In this document: positions 1 to 12,879 of the stretch, one piece after another
Numbering within the stretch: the first letter of the stretch is position 1
Layout of the letters: each line of letters starts with the position of its first letter
Source of the DNA: Aplysia californica
Taxonomy: Eukaryota > Mollusca > Gastropoda > Aplysiida > Aplysiidae
NCBI RefSeq assembly: GCF_000002075.1
Contig: NW_004797879.1
Coordinates: 49,172-82,061 of the forward strand
Direction: 5' to 3'
DNA: 32,890 nt
Program-made: the position numbers and the translations under genes
The notes under the pieces: generated by a model
Databases searched by the model: none
What the model saw: only the letters and a program-made list of their open reading frames with translations
What the model was told of the DNA's origin: nothing

Positions 1-1011
1 GGGGGGACAGTTCACCAACAAAATCAAACCGCAATGCACAATTAGAACACATCATGTAATAGTACATAGTACAGATATCAGACATGAAATTCATAACAGT
101 CAAAACCGAGAGTGAAAATCTGAAACAATTCCTCAGACTAATGAGAATAACAATACAAAAAATGACTGGATATCATACAATGAATTCGTATGCTCACCAA
201 TACAATACACCCCCCCCCCCTACTCTTTTTTCCCCTCACCATTTTCCCCTCAAATTCGTCACACTAAAACAAAGTAAAAAAAAAAAAAACCCACAAAAAA
301 CTAAAACTCTCAAATCCACGTAGTAAATCGTTAACCCACTCGACGATTTGTCAAATCAGGCAAGAAACTTTTTGTTCCATTTTTTGTCAGTCTTAACGTC
401 CAATTACAACAGTGAAATGGGTGAAATAGTACTACCGCAAGCTGTCTGCACGTTTCCTCTCTTGAACTGAAAATTCATCTACATAAGAATGAACAAATTG
501 ATGGTGAGAACTGCGAGGGGGGACAGCATATGGCAGTGAAAGATTTGGTAAGTTACACAAAGCCATTATTTTGCTCTTTTGCTGAGTGAAACACTACTGT
601 CATTAGAAAAGTGATATGTTCAAAACCTTGCAGCAAAGTAGCTAATAATATCAATATAATGGTCTCTCGGAATAAACAACAAAACTTTTAATATCCTCTC
701 GGCTTACGATTTTACGAGTGCTAGTGAAGATGGCTGCCCTGTTGTTGAAACATTTATTGATCAGCCTGACCAAAGCAGGACTGGCTCTCTATGGAGTGAG
801 ATTAATAACAAACATTACTTTGGAAAAGGTAAGAAGATGATAGAGTACAGAGGTATAAGTTTAAAAGACCTTTCAACACTTCTATGGTTATGGACCGGTT
901 GGGAACTCTGTCCATCAACAATAGAACGGGTCCAAGTATGTGGAGAGCCTTTAAAATTATTCTTCGATTTATTAAGCTTGATTTAAACATCCTCTCACAC
1001 TAACTTATAAA
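1..1011. other. Gene-free AT-rich stretch
   Basis: Short poly(C) (211-220) and poly(A) (277-288) runs. I see no gene, no splice-linked frames and no recognisable repeat. Confidence 0.5.
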
Positions 1012-1078
1012 CAGTGGGAATTGAACCAGGGTCACTCACAACGCAATCCAGCCTGACTGGTCAAAGCGGCACAGCTAA
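1012..1078 (-). mobile_element. tRNA-like SINE head fragment
   Basis: The minus strand reads TAGCTGTGCCGCTTTGACCA, and later CCTGGTTCAATTCCCA (box B-like). No body follows; it abuts G-rich simple sequence. Confidence 0.4.
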
Positions 1079-1080
1079 AG

Positions 1081-1157
1081 GTGGGGGGGGGATGTATGGC
1101 AAAAGGGGAGGGAGGGGGAGAGAGAGAGAGAGAGAAAAGAGAGAGAGAGAGAGAGAG

Positions 1158-1193
<36 letters not shown>

Positions 1194-1222
1194 GTGGCTG
1201 GCATATATATATATATATATAC
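1081..1222 (+). repeat. G-rich, (GA)n and (TA)n microsatellites
   Basis: G-rich sequence (1081-1118), (GA)n to 1190, then (TA)n at 1204-1220. The open frames here come from the simple repeats. Confidence 0.9.
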
Positions 1223-1876
1223 CCAGGAAAGAAGGGCTATTCCTGCCTCAGCAACACTGCAGATAACCGCAGCCCAATTTCCCAAAAGAAATGTTCCTGA
1301 TCATGGGTATTTTGGGAAGTTAGTTTTTCAAAGGTTCATCAGAGCCCACGACCTGACCCTCCTCCTCCGTCCTCCAAGCCGCTCGACTCGCAGCAAGCTG
1401 ACGTACAGACCATCGTTTTTCCCCGCGACACCTACCACCACCGGTACCAGAGGAAGGAAAAAGTACAAAGTAAACAGTGCAGTTCAAGGCTCAATACCTA
1501 CTTGGTTCCGTTCTACCGCATTCTTACATCCCCTCTCCTCCACATTCTCACATCCTCCTACCCCAGGCGTGGGTTAACTATGGCCCCGCGGGCCAGATTC
1601 GGCCAGTAATTAACAATCAATGTGGCCCAATATACAGGGAGGTGAAAAAGTAGGTACACAGTAATTCTATCATTGTTAGAATACTTAATTCATTAAAACT
1701 ATTAGCAAAATAAAATGTGCTGGCCTTTTGTGTGTGTGTGGGGGGGGGGGGAGTTATTTTTAGTGTCATTAATCATATTTTATAGTAACTAATTTAATGT
1801 ACTAACAACTTGAATGAAGTATTATAACAATAATGTGATACTTATGGCATACCTACTTTTGCCCTCTCTGTACACA

Positions 1877-3031
1877 GGAATATAAGAATGCTTCTAGAAC
1901 ACATCTCTCTTCTACATTAAACACATTCTTGTGAGGAAAATGTCGTTAAGTTGATGATTAATAAAGAATAAAACTGACCATCCTGAAAATTAAAACGAAT
2001 AATTCCTGATTCAGCTGGAAGCAATACGTGTAGATCTAATGTTCTTTCACACTTGTAATATAATATAATGTCCTTGAATGACATATTATGCTAGAGTGTC
2101 AGTCAGTTTCAGTCTCACTTTTAAGAGCTTGGGTCTTTCAGCCAATTTCAATTTTTCATCACATTTTTCTCCAATTTCGGCAAGCAAGATATTCAGAATA
2201 TCCAACCCACGACTTGGACATGCTTACCCCTACCTGTCTTCAATTACCTAAAAGAGTAGGTCGTCAACAAGCTGTTCAAATGTTCTAAGCCCAAAAAGCA
2301 AAATTTTTAACCCTACCCGTACATCGTGTTTTACTACCGTATCCATACAACGTGGGGAACTCTGTGCCACCACTTTCAAAGAGGAAATTTACTCGTTAAT
2401 CCGATCCATTACGCTTTGCATAGCAGTCTGTAAAAAAATTATTTTTTGAGAAATACTGAAAGTTTCAAAGAGATCTTATCACTAGAAGTATTCTAAAATG
2501 TGAAGAATACAACACCGGATGTACAAAATCATCCCAGGGTGTATGGATAGGGATAAGGAAAAAGAAAAAAAAAAAGAACTTATTCTCGTAACAATTTTTG
2601 TACTCACACAATGTTTTTCTTTTCTCTCGCTTTTCAAACATTAAGAATTTGAATTTCAACAAAATATTTATGAAAAGCACGCCAGTCAATACACGATAGA
2701 TTAAGAAAAGGCAAGTTTTTTTTTCCATTGAAAATTTTGTGTTAAGTAGCCCACATCTGAACAGTTGGCCAACGATATAGAGGCGCAAAACCCACACCAG
2801 ACTATACCTATCAAGAGGAGTACTACATAAACAAAAGCATCATGGAACAATTTTGAGACTATTACATTTGAGTGGAGTTATAAACAGAGATTCTCACTCA
2901 GCATTTAAAATCTAATGCTTACCGTACAAATACTTTCTATAATATAATAATAAAATATATACAGGAATATGAACGGTTCCAGAACACATGGATCTCTATA
3001 TTACATGAACACATTCTAGTGAGAAAAATGC
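1877..3031 (+). repeat. Diverged direct duplication about 1.09 kb apart
   Basis: 1877-1945 (GGAATATAAGAATGCTTCTA, then ACACATTCTTGTGAGGAAAA) matches 2965-3031 (GGAATATGAACGGTTCC, then ACACATTCTAGTGAGAAAAA). The matching units are about 67 bp; the sequence between is not itself clearly repeated. Confidence 0.55.
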
Positions 3032-3549
3032 TAATTATACAGATTTCCATCTCTGATCTGAAGGCAAGGAATTAACGGCAGTAACACTACAAGCTCAGAA
3101 ATAAACCCAAAGGCAGAGGGACATAACTGCACGTTTTATTATTTTGAGAGAAAAAAACAAAAAAACCTCCCCAAAAACAAATTTAATACATATCAATTGA
3201 CGTTATGTATGCTTTTAAACATGGGGTGTGCCAGGTGGAATATAATGTTACTCTGATGTATTGACAATGAGACTAAGATCAGTCACTTGCGTAAATTTAC
3301 CAATTTGAAAAAACACTATTTCCTCCTACCTTTGACACACAATGGATATGGGGAAAGACTAGTGTGAAGCAAACCAATATAAAAGAAAAAATGAAAAAAA
3401 ACCCAAAAAAACCTTGATTTTGTCAGATACGTTGCTATGTCTGGAAATGTCAGTACAGAGGTCAAAGGTTATTCCGCTAACCCACTGGAGGAAAGTGTCC
3501 AGGGTAGCCACCACAACCATACAGGACAGGTGAAAAACAATGTCAATAC

Positions 3550-3712
3550 TTTTGGTTTCGTTTTCGTAAGGTCACCCAAGTGTTAAACTCAAAGATGAGG
3601 TGAGGTGTTTTTAGAGAGTAAAATACAAAGAAAAAAAAGACAGATAAGGACAATAGATGTTTGATAATAAAGAAAGAGTAAACCACAACAGAGCATCCGC
3701 CAACCACCCACT
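3550..3712 (+). repeat. R1 repeat, copy 1
   Basis: The right half is clear (ATAGATGTTTGATAA, then CCGCCAACCACCCACTGA). The left half is degraded and lacks the TTTTACGGCACT core. Confidence 0.7.
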
Positions 3713-4087
3713 GACAAACCTGATCAGACAAAAATCCCCACTTAGTCTCTAAAAGTACTAGGCCGCAGCCACAGAGAAGGTAAAGTTTTAGGAACTCAAC
3801 AAAAATCATACTTGGAAGGACTGTACATCTCTTTAGAAAACTTACAAACTTTTTACTTAAACTTCAAGAGCGGTCGGTACACCATTAAAAACATTAATAA
3901 TTAATAAAAACATTGTATCGTAATATAAATATCGCTCCACATGAGCTCCCAGAACTTTTTTACTTCCTCCAAGGGAAAAAAGCTAGAGATACAGAGGGGC
4001 AGCCTCTATAGAAAAACTTTACACATAACAGATGAATACCCTGTGGGGGAAAATCTACCAATTGATAAACTGAGGACTACAGGGAGA

Positions 4088-4284
4088 AAATCCACGATGT
4101 CACATTTTCTTACAAACTGAAAACCTTGATTCAGGGAAATCCACGATGTCACATTTTCTTACAAACTGAAAACCTTGATTCAGGGAAATCCACGATGTCA
4201 CATTTTCTTACAAACTGAAAACCTTGATTCAGGGAAATCCACGATGTCACATTTTCTTACAAACTGAAAACCTTGATTCAGGGA
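4088..4284 (+). repeat. Four perfect 49-bp tandem units
   Basis: The unit begins TCCACGATGTCACATTTTCT and ends CCTTGATTCAGGGAAA. It starts at 4091, 4140, 4189 and 4238 with no visible mismatch between copies. This implies a recent expansion or an assembly duplication. Confidence 0.9.
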
Positions 4285-4288
4285 CTTT

Positions 4289-4319
4289 CGGGAGGGGGGA
4301 GGGGGGGGAGGGGAGGGGT
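4289..4319 (+). other. G-quadruplex-like tract
   Basis: Five runs of three or more G separated by single A (GGGAGGGGGGAGGGGGGGG and on) fit a G4 motif on the plus strand. It directly follows the 49-bp array. Confidence 0.6.
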
Positions 4320-5320
4320 GTCATGTGTAAAATTCTAAGAAGTTTTTGTGATCTACTTTTGAAATATCTATTTAGTTTTAATGATTACTTTAGACGGATC
4401 GCTACCCTAGAATTACAAAGTTCTATCAGCTCAGTACTTAGTTTTGAGAAATCTTGACATTTAAAAAATTTGAGTTTCACAACACATCAAGCTTTTTTAA
4501 ATACGATTCTCTGAATATCTTGATAATACCCTCGTGTAATCTTACAATTTTTGACAGAGCAGAAAGGACATTTGCTTTCTGACCTCACGGTCTTAATAAC
4601 TCAAAACGGCGAAAAACGTCGGATAGAATTTTGTAATTCTAAAGTAGCAGGATGTCATCTTTCTGTCTATGTCATTAACTGAGCTCTGCAGTTGAAGAAA
4701 AGGACTTGGTTTGGACATCACCAGTTTTTTTCCCCCCTGTAGTCTTCAATTATTTGTGCAACATGGTCATTTGAATTTGTACATTATTCCTGAGTGTGGA
4801 TGACCATTTGCACAGTAGCGGTTAAGTAAGAGTTGACCACCATTTTTACAGTAAAATACTGAACATCTGTAAGTATATAACCACACTGTCTAGCACACAC
4901 ATAGCGAAATATGCAACAACAAACAGATTTTAAGAATGTCCAAATGTTTTTTCTTAAACACGTATATATATTCTTTGTATCTAAATCATGTACATAGTGA
5001 AAGAAATTCAAAACTAAAAAGATTTCCAGGTAGTGCCGAGCCGATCTCGCTATGTGTGTGCTAGATCATATTTTGTTACCAAAAGAAATCTGGAAATGTT
5101 CACTTGTAAGCCCAATTGGACAAAAAATTAAGAGTGAGATCTACAGAAAATTTGACATAGACTGGAACAAAGTGAAAATAAACTGAAAGAAACTGGCAAG
5201 CAACGAAGCTCTGAAATTTCACATTTTTTGTAAAACGATGATGACATCCGTAAAAAAAATTTTTGAGAATCTTGTAATGATGACTAGATGCACAAAAATA
5301 CGTTTTAGTGCAAGTTTTGC
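4320..5320. other. Gene-free AT-rich stretch
   Basis: No coding signal or known repeat seen. Open frames of 75-80 codons on both strands have AT-driven composition and no motifs. Confidence 0.45.
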
Positions 5321-5500
5321 TTTAGTTTTAGAACGAGTTTTACGGCATTTGTAAAACAAAAAGATCATATAAGTGCCGAGATTAGAAGTGTTACCTGAGA
5401 GTAACATATAATAAAAGATGTGGCGAGATAAAGAACCATAAATCTTTGGATAGGACAGAGGGAGCAAACTACATCAGGAAACCTGTCAACCACATACTCA
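5321..5500 (+). repeat. R1 repeat, copy 2
   Basis: This copy starts TTTAGTTTTAG, has GTTTTACGGCATTTG and ATCATATAAGTGCCGA, and ends near CAACCACATACTCA. It is fairly complete but diverged. Confidence 0.75.
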
Positions 5501-5574
5501 AAAAGGGGCAAACCTGTCCGTGGCCTCTTTCAAATCTGACTAACTTTACATGATAAATTATCGTTGAAACTGTC

Positions 5575-5705
5575 CGTGTTTTGTGCATCCATCGACACTA
5601 TTTCAGATCATTTAGAAACTGGGCTGCTTCGACCCTGCCTGTCAGGACCAGCGCGGGCGGAGAGTGGGATACAACGACCCTGCAAACAAGGAGACACTTC
5701 ATCCA
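5575..5705 (-). mobile_element. R2 SINE body and tail, head missing
   Basis: The minus strand reads GTTGTATCCCACTCTCCGCC, CCTGACAGGCAGGGTCGAAG and GTGTCGATGGATGCAC, matching the R2 body. The tRNA-like head is absent. Confidence 0.55.
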
Positions 5706-5811
5706 AAAACACCCCCCACACAGAAATAAAAACTTACGTCTTCTTTTGCATGCCAAGTGAAGCGCCAAACTACAAAACCACAGATGCTGGTTAACCTACG
5801 TTAGATGAAGA

Positions 5812-6205
5812 AAGATTAAACCAAAGTAACAATAACGATAAGATGAAAAACTTGACCAAACCAACAACTAACGACAATACTACTAATAACTATTATGATG
5901 ATGATGCAGAGAAATTTGAAGTGACTAAAGATGATGATTAAATGAAGACAAAATTGACCAAACTAACAATGATGAAAAGACGAACAATTTGATAACACTA
6001 GTAACAATGTTTAGAGGAAAAATTGGACAAAACTAAGAGTGATAATTGTATGAAAATTTGACCATACAAACAACTAACAACAACGAGTAGACAAAATAAA
6101 ATTTGACCGAACTAAAGATGGTGATTAGAATGACAATCTGACCAAACAAATGATGGTGGTGATTAGAAAGAAGAACAAATTTGATCTAACCATTACTGAT
6201 TTCAG
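5812..6205 (+). repeat. Degenerate A-rich minisatellite
   Basis: About seven loosely spaced repeats of TTGACCAAACTAACAATGAT type (near 5850, 5954, 6023, 6056, 6101, 6137 and 6180), each with ATGATGATTA-like sequence nearby. The spacing is irregular, 30-100 bp. Confidence 0.55.
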
Positions 6206-6896
6206 ATGTAGAAACAATGGACCACTGTCTGAGAGTGAGTGCCAGATACAGAGGACACAACATAAATAAAGCTTTCAAACCAAACATTTTTTTTTTTAAA
6301 AACAAAAAACGGAGAGTAAAAGAGATAACATGGGCACAACCGGAGGAAAAAAAAAGAATTAAATAAGTTGACTTTTTATGTTAAAAAAATTTGATCGAAT
6401 GGAAAGAACACTACCAAAAATCTTCTGTTACTCTGAGCCCGAGAATGAGGCAGACAGAAGAAGAGATGGGGAAGAAGTTGCCGTAACTTTACCGGCAAAA
6501 ATTTTTTTTTATTGGGGGGGGGGGGAGAAAGGAATCAAAGTAAAGTAAATGATGTGGTACAATATTTCGTTTCTTCGAGACTGAATATTACATGTGATGT
6601 CGTTGATTCAAGGCTGAACAAGCGAGTAATGCGCGGCGTTTATTCACCACGAGATAAAACGTATTGTATGTAAACACTAATTGTTCACATCTGGACCATA
6701 ACGTAAAATGTAATTATTTAAAGGTCAGACCAGAAGATATTGCGTAACACCTCCACCATGACAATGTGACAGGCTATATATATATATACATAATATTATA
6801 TACATACATTCACGAAACCATTATCCCACACCCATCACACAAATTAGTTCAGGTTTACAAAAAAATTCAACACCCCTTCCAAAAAAAGAGGCCAAA

Positions 6897-6929
<33 letters not shown>

Positions 6930-7899
6930 AAAACTCACAAAAGCAGTCAATTTCATGCAACTTGCCAGACCATCATACACAAAACTAGACAGCATCATTA
7001 TTATTATACAAGGAACAAAGCTGAATAATATACATAATTATACACACAGTTGACTCTTAATACAAATAATGGAAAATAAATGGGGACAAGAAAGAAAAAA
7101 TAATGTATTGCAGACGGAACAGAGTAGTACGACTCCAGGCCAACAAAAGTGAAAACGAGAGAATCAATTTGTTCCTCATGTCCAATCGATGTGAGAAAAT
7201 GGCGTTGACCTATTTTTTACATTAGAATGAAGTCTTCGCTTTTCATACTGGTGGAGTCTCACATCCCTTTCAACACAGAACCAGTTACCCAAGATATGGG
7301 ACCTCTCAAAAGACACCCTTTTCCACTGGAGAACAATGGAAACGGAGATGTAATTTAAAATCATATTCTCTAAACAGCCACTATCAGAAACAAACTGATC
7401 GATTGAGCTTGCGGTGCACACACAACTAAATGGCAGGAGTCACCAGATGTGAATAAACCTTTAATATTCCAAGAATATCACGAAAAAATGTAAAATATCA
7501 AGACGAACTGTAAACAGCAAATACAAACGGAAATCACGAGCATGTCATTCCTAGCCTACCGTTCATACAAAACAATACACATATACTGTACTATGGGCAG
7601 AAGCATAATATAAATTCCTTACAGTACAGCTGTAAAGTAAAAATTAAACAGGCATACACTGAATCCAAAGACTGATAGCACTAGTACTAGTAGTGTGTAT
7701 TTTTTCACCCCAATCCACGTAATTCAGGTAATAAAAAAAGATGACAACAAAGACTAAACTAACTGAAAAAAGATCGAGATGAAAGGAACTTTGGTGATCA
7801 TTTCTGTCTAAACACCAAAATACAACACAATCTGACAGTAAGTAATTGTTCAAATTCAAAGACAATGTAAAATACCAAAAAAGAAAGGTCTTCATTTAA
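6206..7899. other. Gene-free AT-rich stretch with simple repeats
   Basis: It contains a poly(G) run (6516-6525) and the microsatellites listed separately. Nothing else is supported. Confidence 0.45.
6766..6930 (+). repeat. (TA)n and (AAC)n microsatellites
   Basis: (TA)n near 6775-6788 and (AAC)n at 6899-6930 inside A-rich sequence. Confidence 0.85.
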
Positions 7900-8100
7900 T
7901 TTAGTTTTAATGAAAGTTTTACGGTACTTGCAACACAAATATGTATATATTAGTATTAATGCCAAAGAATAGAGGTGTTACTAGAGAGTAATGCAAGAGT
8001 AAAATAAGGAAGAGAGATTTTATAAGGACATCAGATGTTTAGGAAAGAAAGAGCGAACCATACATTATATTATGAAAGAGCAACCACCAACCACTCACTA
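7900..8100 (+). repeat. R1 repeat, copy 3
   Basis: This copy starts TTTAGTTTTAATG, has GTTTTACGGTACTTGCAACA and GAGGTGTTAC, and ends CAACCACTCACTA. It contains small insertions, including ATTATATTATG. Confidence 0.75.
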
Positions 8101-8221
8101 AAAAAGGTGGTGTAGGTCTAAACTGTCAAAGAAGCACAAAAAAACCTTCAAAGGAAAACTCCAGCAAACAATAAATCAAATGCATTTTTCATCAAAATCC
8201 AGTCACCATCTCCCCCAACCT

Positions 8222-8584
8222 TGGTCTGTAGGTACAGGTGTCCTAGTGGTTAGGTTCTCTAACTCTCCACCATATTATGGTTGCAGGGGACTATACCATT
8301 CTGTCAGGGGCCCTACCTTACAAGTGTCTTCGGGGAAAGGTACTTGACGCAAATTTTCCTCCCTTCACCCAGATTGGAATGGGTACCCAGCTATAGACAG
8401 TAGACAGCAAAAGAGCGTGTCAGTTTGTTGGTGTTTTTTGGCATATGTCATTTGCACTTTGCACTGTATGCTTCCCAGGAAGCCAAGAATGTTTTGAGCT
8501 GTGTTCTAGCATTTGCTGGGGTAATAAAAGTTGCAAAAAGCAAATAGGGCATGCGACAGATCCTGGATATGCGCTCAAATAAAC
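8222..8584 (+). mobile_element. Near-complete tRNA-derived SINE
   Basis: The tRNA-like head has TGTCCTAGTGGTTAGG (box A-like) and a degraded box B. The body has GGGGAAAGGTACTTGACGC and CACCCAGATTGGAATGGGTA, and the tail ends GGATATGCGCTCAAATAAA. I associate this body and tail with widespread mollusc/metazoan SINEs; the exact family name needs a repeat library. Confidence 0.7.
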
Positions 8585-8827
8585 AAAAAAGCTGCAACAA
8601 AAATACAACCAAAGAAAAATCAACTCCAAAGTGACAAAATAACAATGGAAGTTAACTAAACTAGAAATATACAAAAATAGTCTGCATGGAAAAAAACGCA
8701 GGGTTTTTTCCCCTCTTAATCGGTTCACAAATTTGAGTAACATAGAATAACAAATTGGCTCGAAGACTAAAAGCAAAAGAAAGTGACAAGAAAATTACAT
8801 CCTCAAAGAAATAATGAATGAATGTGG

Positions 8828-9206
8828 CAAGCTGTTGTTGTTGTTTCGACTTAAAGCCCCTTTTAGGTTTTTTTAAGAGGCAGAGCCTCCAAACTAAACG
8901 TTTGTCTCCGATAGGACCTTGTGAAATGGGTTGACAGCCTTAACCCTTTGTTTTCACATCTCGCCGATCAGCAATGTTTACCACCCAGTTTCTTTGGATT
9001 TTCCCCAAAATGCCTTTGCCTTTGATGGCAAGGGTTTTTACTATATATTAGCCTTGTGATGGCACAGCATTAAAAACTCCACACACAAAAAAACAAAAAA
9101 AAAACAAGCCAAGCTACAGACCACACCACCCTATTGGGATTCAAATAAGAGCCATCCACTCCATAGTCCTGCATGACACCAACTGAGCTAATGGAGCACA
9201 CCAAAT
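8828..9206 (-). mobile_element. tRNA-derived SINE, minus strand
   Basis: On the minus strand, TTAGCTCAGTTGG (9179-9191) is a good box A and TATTTGAATCCC (about 9136-9146) a good box B at tRNA spacing. The body then runs down to an (AAC)n-type tail near 8834. It differs from the SINE at 8222. Confidence 0.65.
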
Positions 9207-11236
9207 GTAGAATGTAGACAGTCAAAAAATGGCAAGACAGCAACATCTAGCAGTGTGGCAAACTCTTAATAAACAGTGACACATGATGGAAACCGGCCAC
9301 CAAAAAAATTCATCCAAAAAGTTTTTCTGCCAGAACAAAACTTATCCCCCCTGTTCATCCAAATTTGTTTCTTTCTGTTCATCCAAATATTTTTCTTTCT
9401 GGGCAAAAATAAGACTCCAAGCTCTATTTGCAATCTATAATAAATCCTAACCTTAAAGGATAATTTTGTGAGGACTTAGTTTCAAAATTAAAGTTCAAAC
9501 CACAAGGATTAAAAATAATCTTTGGCTCATTACTGCAAACAGCACAAATAAAACAACTTATGTCTTAAAACACAAAAACATCTGTTCAAGAAATGATTCT
9601 TCCAGATGACAGACTTACTACATCAGAATATACTTCAAAATTGTCTTATTTTCCAAACAAGACGCTGAACCACTCCGAAAATTAAACAAGAGGACAACAC
9701 ACTTGAAACTACACACACAGCTTACAACACACACACAAACTTCATCGTATCAGTAACAATGAAGAAACAAATGAACACAGTGAAATCAGACGCAGGTCAG
9801 TTTTCGGACATGTGGAGTAGCTGGTGTTGTCTTAAAGCTTTGTCTTGCTTACAAATACCTCATCTATCTTATATTAAATAGAAGAATTGAAATATTTGCG
9901 GTTGAATGTGAGGTGAAGGTTACCTTGTTTCAAAGACAAAATTAGTGAGAAAACAGCCATCAGTTTGGTGCACGACTTCATGATAGCTTCAGAACCTTTA
10001 AAACTGAATATTTACATTTTTTGTACCTTTAATCAACTTTTTTCCAGAAAAATCCACACAGATATGTATTTTTTAATGGACATTAAAAGGGTCGTGCCAA
10101 AAATTTAAAAAAAAATAATTTGATAATAATTGCCACACTGGCAAATGACGTTTCTTTGATTTCATTATTTTGACGAGCGCTTGATTTTACCACGATGCCT
10201 TTCACTTGACCTAGTGACCACGGTGATATCAGAACACAACAACAACAGGTATAACAAGAGTTGTTGTTTTTTTTGTCCCCTACAGTGGAAGGATTCTCAG
10301 GAAAAGAAAATTTCATAACACACACCCAAAATCCATCATAATACAAACGTATATAACAGATATTTTTATATGTCAATATATTTATATCATATATCATGTA
10401 TATATATATTATGTACAATTCTCTATGCAATACAAGGCAAGGTTTATTGCATAAGGAAAGAAAGAGAATGGCAAGTTCCCTTTAGAGTCCTCAAACTCTG
10501 CAAGTCATTCTTGGAAATGCTGACCTTATGGACACAAGAGGAAAAAAAATGAATAGTAATATTATACACGACATAACAGGCTACGAAATGTAAACACACA
10601 CACGTACAAAGAGGAGAAAAAAAAATACCAGACCCGTGTCTCTGTAAAATGAAAAATACTTTTTGATCCACAATAAGGAATAGAAGAAAATAAAGTAGAG
10701 AGTAGCCTAAGCAGGCATGAGATTCTTTCCTTCTTCAAGAAATAGAGGTGTGTATAAACTTGTAAATTATCTACTATTCCAACCCTTGAACAAAATGACA
10801 GGGCTTTAACTCCATGACGCATAGTTTTGAGAAAATGGGATTCAAATGTTCACACTCTTACAGTTATACTATTGCCTTTACACCTTATTTGTTTAATGTC
10901 GAATTGGAAAAAAAAAATACAAGTCACATTGTCTCGAGCCTTTGACACAATGTGCAAGGCATCTGTGTCGGAAATGTGTAATATGTGTAATTCAGTTCTT
11001 GCAAAAAGTGGAGTTAAAACCTTATCATATATATAAAAGGACACACATATGGGTAATATCAGGTGGGATAGCTTCACATAATTTCTGAGATCTCGATTTC
11101 ATTTTCCTACAGCAGTAGAGTTCCAGAGGAACAACCTACTGCTCTGCGTATGGTTCAGCTCCGCACAGCAGACCATCTGGATAAAAGAGAGAGCAAATCG
11201 ACAACCACGGCTCACTTAACAGTTGCAAACCATTAG
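9207..11236. other. Gene-free AT-rich stretch
   Basis: A short local repeat, TTCATCCAAA (9310, 9355, 9379), and (AT)n near 10390-10412. No gene or transposon termini seen. Confidence 0.45.
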
Positions 11237-12140
11237 CAAGCTGATCAAATATACTTGGCCCAAAAAGCAGAATTTTTCACGAGATGGGTACAAGAGATCA
11301 ACTGCTAGGGTGTTTGTAACAGTGACACCGCTTAACAGAGGAACTGCTAGGTTGTAACAGTTACACTGTACAACGAATCAACTGCTAGGCTGTAACAGTG
11401 ACACCGTTTAACCAATCAACTGCTACGACTGTACCAGTGACACCATACAACAGATAAACTGATATACTGTGACTCGAACATGTAGCCCCTCCCCCCTCCC
11501 CACCAAACTGCAACTTTATGAACTGATCAAGAAGACGGACAATAGCCCAGGATAAAAGAGTGTTTCAATATACAACATGCTTGACATATTCTCTTCACAG
11601 CACTTTCTCCTCAAGACTCCCGGAAAAAATGGCAAACAATTGCTAAGTTGAGTACCCACCCTCATCACTCTGCAGTCTCAGTTATCACAAATTGAGTGGC
11701 ATGGTATCTTCCACTAAACTCAATGTTGTGGAAGTACTGTGCGTAAAATACGTCACCCAACACTCTATGGCAGACCTTGACAATTACAAAAATGTCCAAG
11801 CCAATCCACAAACCTTCACAAGTAATGCAGCAATAAACTGACATCTGTACAACTGACTCATACTTTACTATCTAATGATCACAGTGGAGATGACATAGTC
11901 TGACATATATATGGAAACCTCAGGGGGAAAACAGCATAAGTTGGAAAAATATTGCCGCCAAACTGTTCATAAATATACTAGTTCAGAAAGCCAAATTTTT
12001 CAGAAGAGAGGAAAAAAACCATTTCATTCTTTTAAGAATTATATGATAGGGCCTACATTATGTATCTTTTTCTGTTTTTTTTTTTTTCACCATTTACAAT
12101 TTGAATTTCAGCATAATATTTCCTGAGTACATGCAACCCA
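11237..12140 (+). repeat. Region sharing an unclassified repeat with 2267-2690
   Basis: CAAGCTGATCAAATATACTT with CCCAAAAAGCAGAATTTTT at 11237-11277 recurs at 2267-2307 and, more diverged, at 11958-12001. AATTTGAATTTCAGCATAATATTT at about 12098 recurs at 2647. The order is the same in both places, so it is probably an old dispersed repeat. No termini recognised. Confidence 0.45.
11296..11475 (+). repeat. Imperfect tandem repeat, unit about 38-44 bp
   Basis: Four to five units built on TCAACTGCTAGGCTGTAACA followed by GTGACACCGTTTAAC. Units differ by substitutions and small indels. Confidence 0.65.
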
Positions 12141-12879
12141 CACCATAGACTGAGAAATTGCAATTTTAAGAAATTTTTCAAAATTTTGAGATTAGAAAAT
12201 CTGAACAGCTGGATGACAATACTAAGATCAACTGCCTTTCTCTCATATGTTCAAATGGACTTCTGCTGTTCTTTCCAAGTACAATAATTTAATATATATA
12301 CATGTCACGAGTATGTGGCTACAGCTGTTGCTGATGAACATCATATCAAAGAACAGATCAAATTTCAAATCAAAGGCAAACATTTTTAATCATGACTTAT
12401 GCCATTTTTCTCCTGAGATTCTTCTTTTCATATTTATATATATATGCCTCTGGTGGTACAGCAAAACCTGTTGGAAGAAGTAAACACGAAAATTGAGATC
12501 AGCTGGTTTAAGGTCTTTCCACGAGAGCAAAACATCACATCCCAATGATGCATACGAAAACCATCAAATTTTTTTCTCTTACAATCATTTAAACAAGTAA
12601 ACCCAGAATCAGTAGATTACAAATCAGTCAAAATGTCGCTGACATCACATAAATGACTTCAGGACTTCAGTCTGAGCTAGAGTTTTGCAGTCTGACAACC
12701 AATAACCCGAATTAATCCTCTAGTTTAACCTGACCAACAACCTCATTTGGTACTTTACCAATTTTATCGCTCTAGAAACTACCTAGACTGTCAATTATTC
12801 CAATGTACAAGAGAAAGAAAACAAAAACAGACAGAATTTTGAAAAATATCTTAAAGCAGAAAAAGAACTGCCCACCCAA

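Noticed and set aside
4088-4284. CRISPR array
   Set aside because: The units are contiguous 49-bp tandem repeats with no spacers, in an animal genome.
9120-9206. Functional tRNA gene on the minus strand
   Set aside because: Boxes A and B are present, but the arms do not pair well and the sequence continues into a SINE body.
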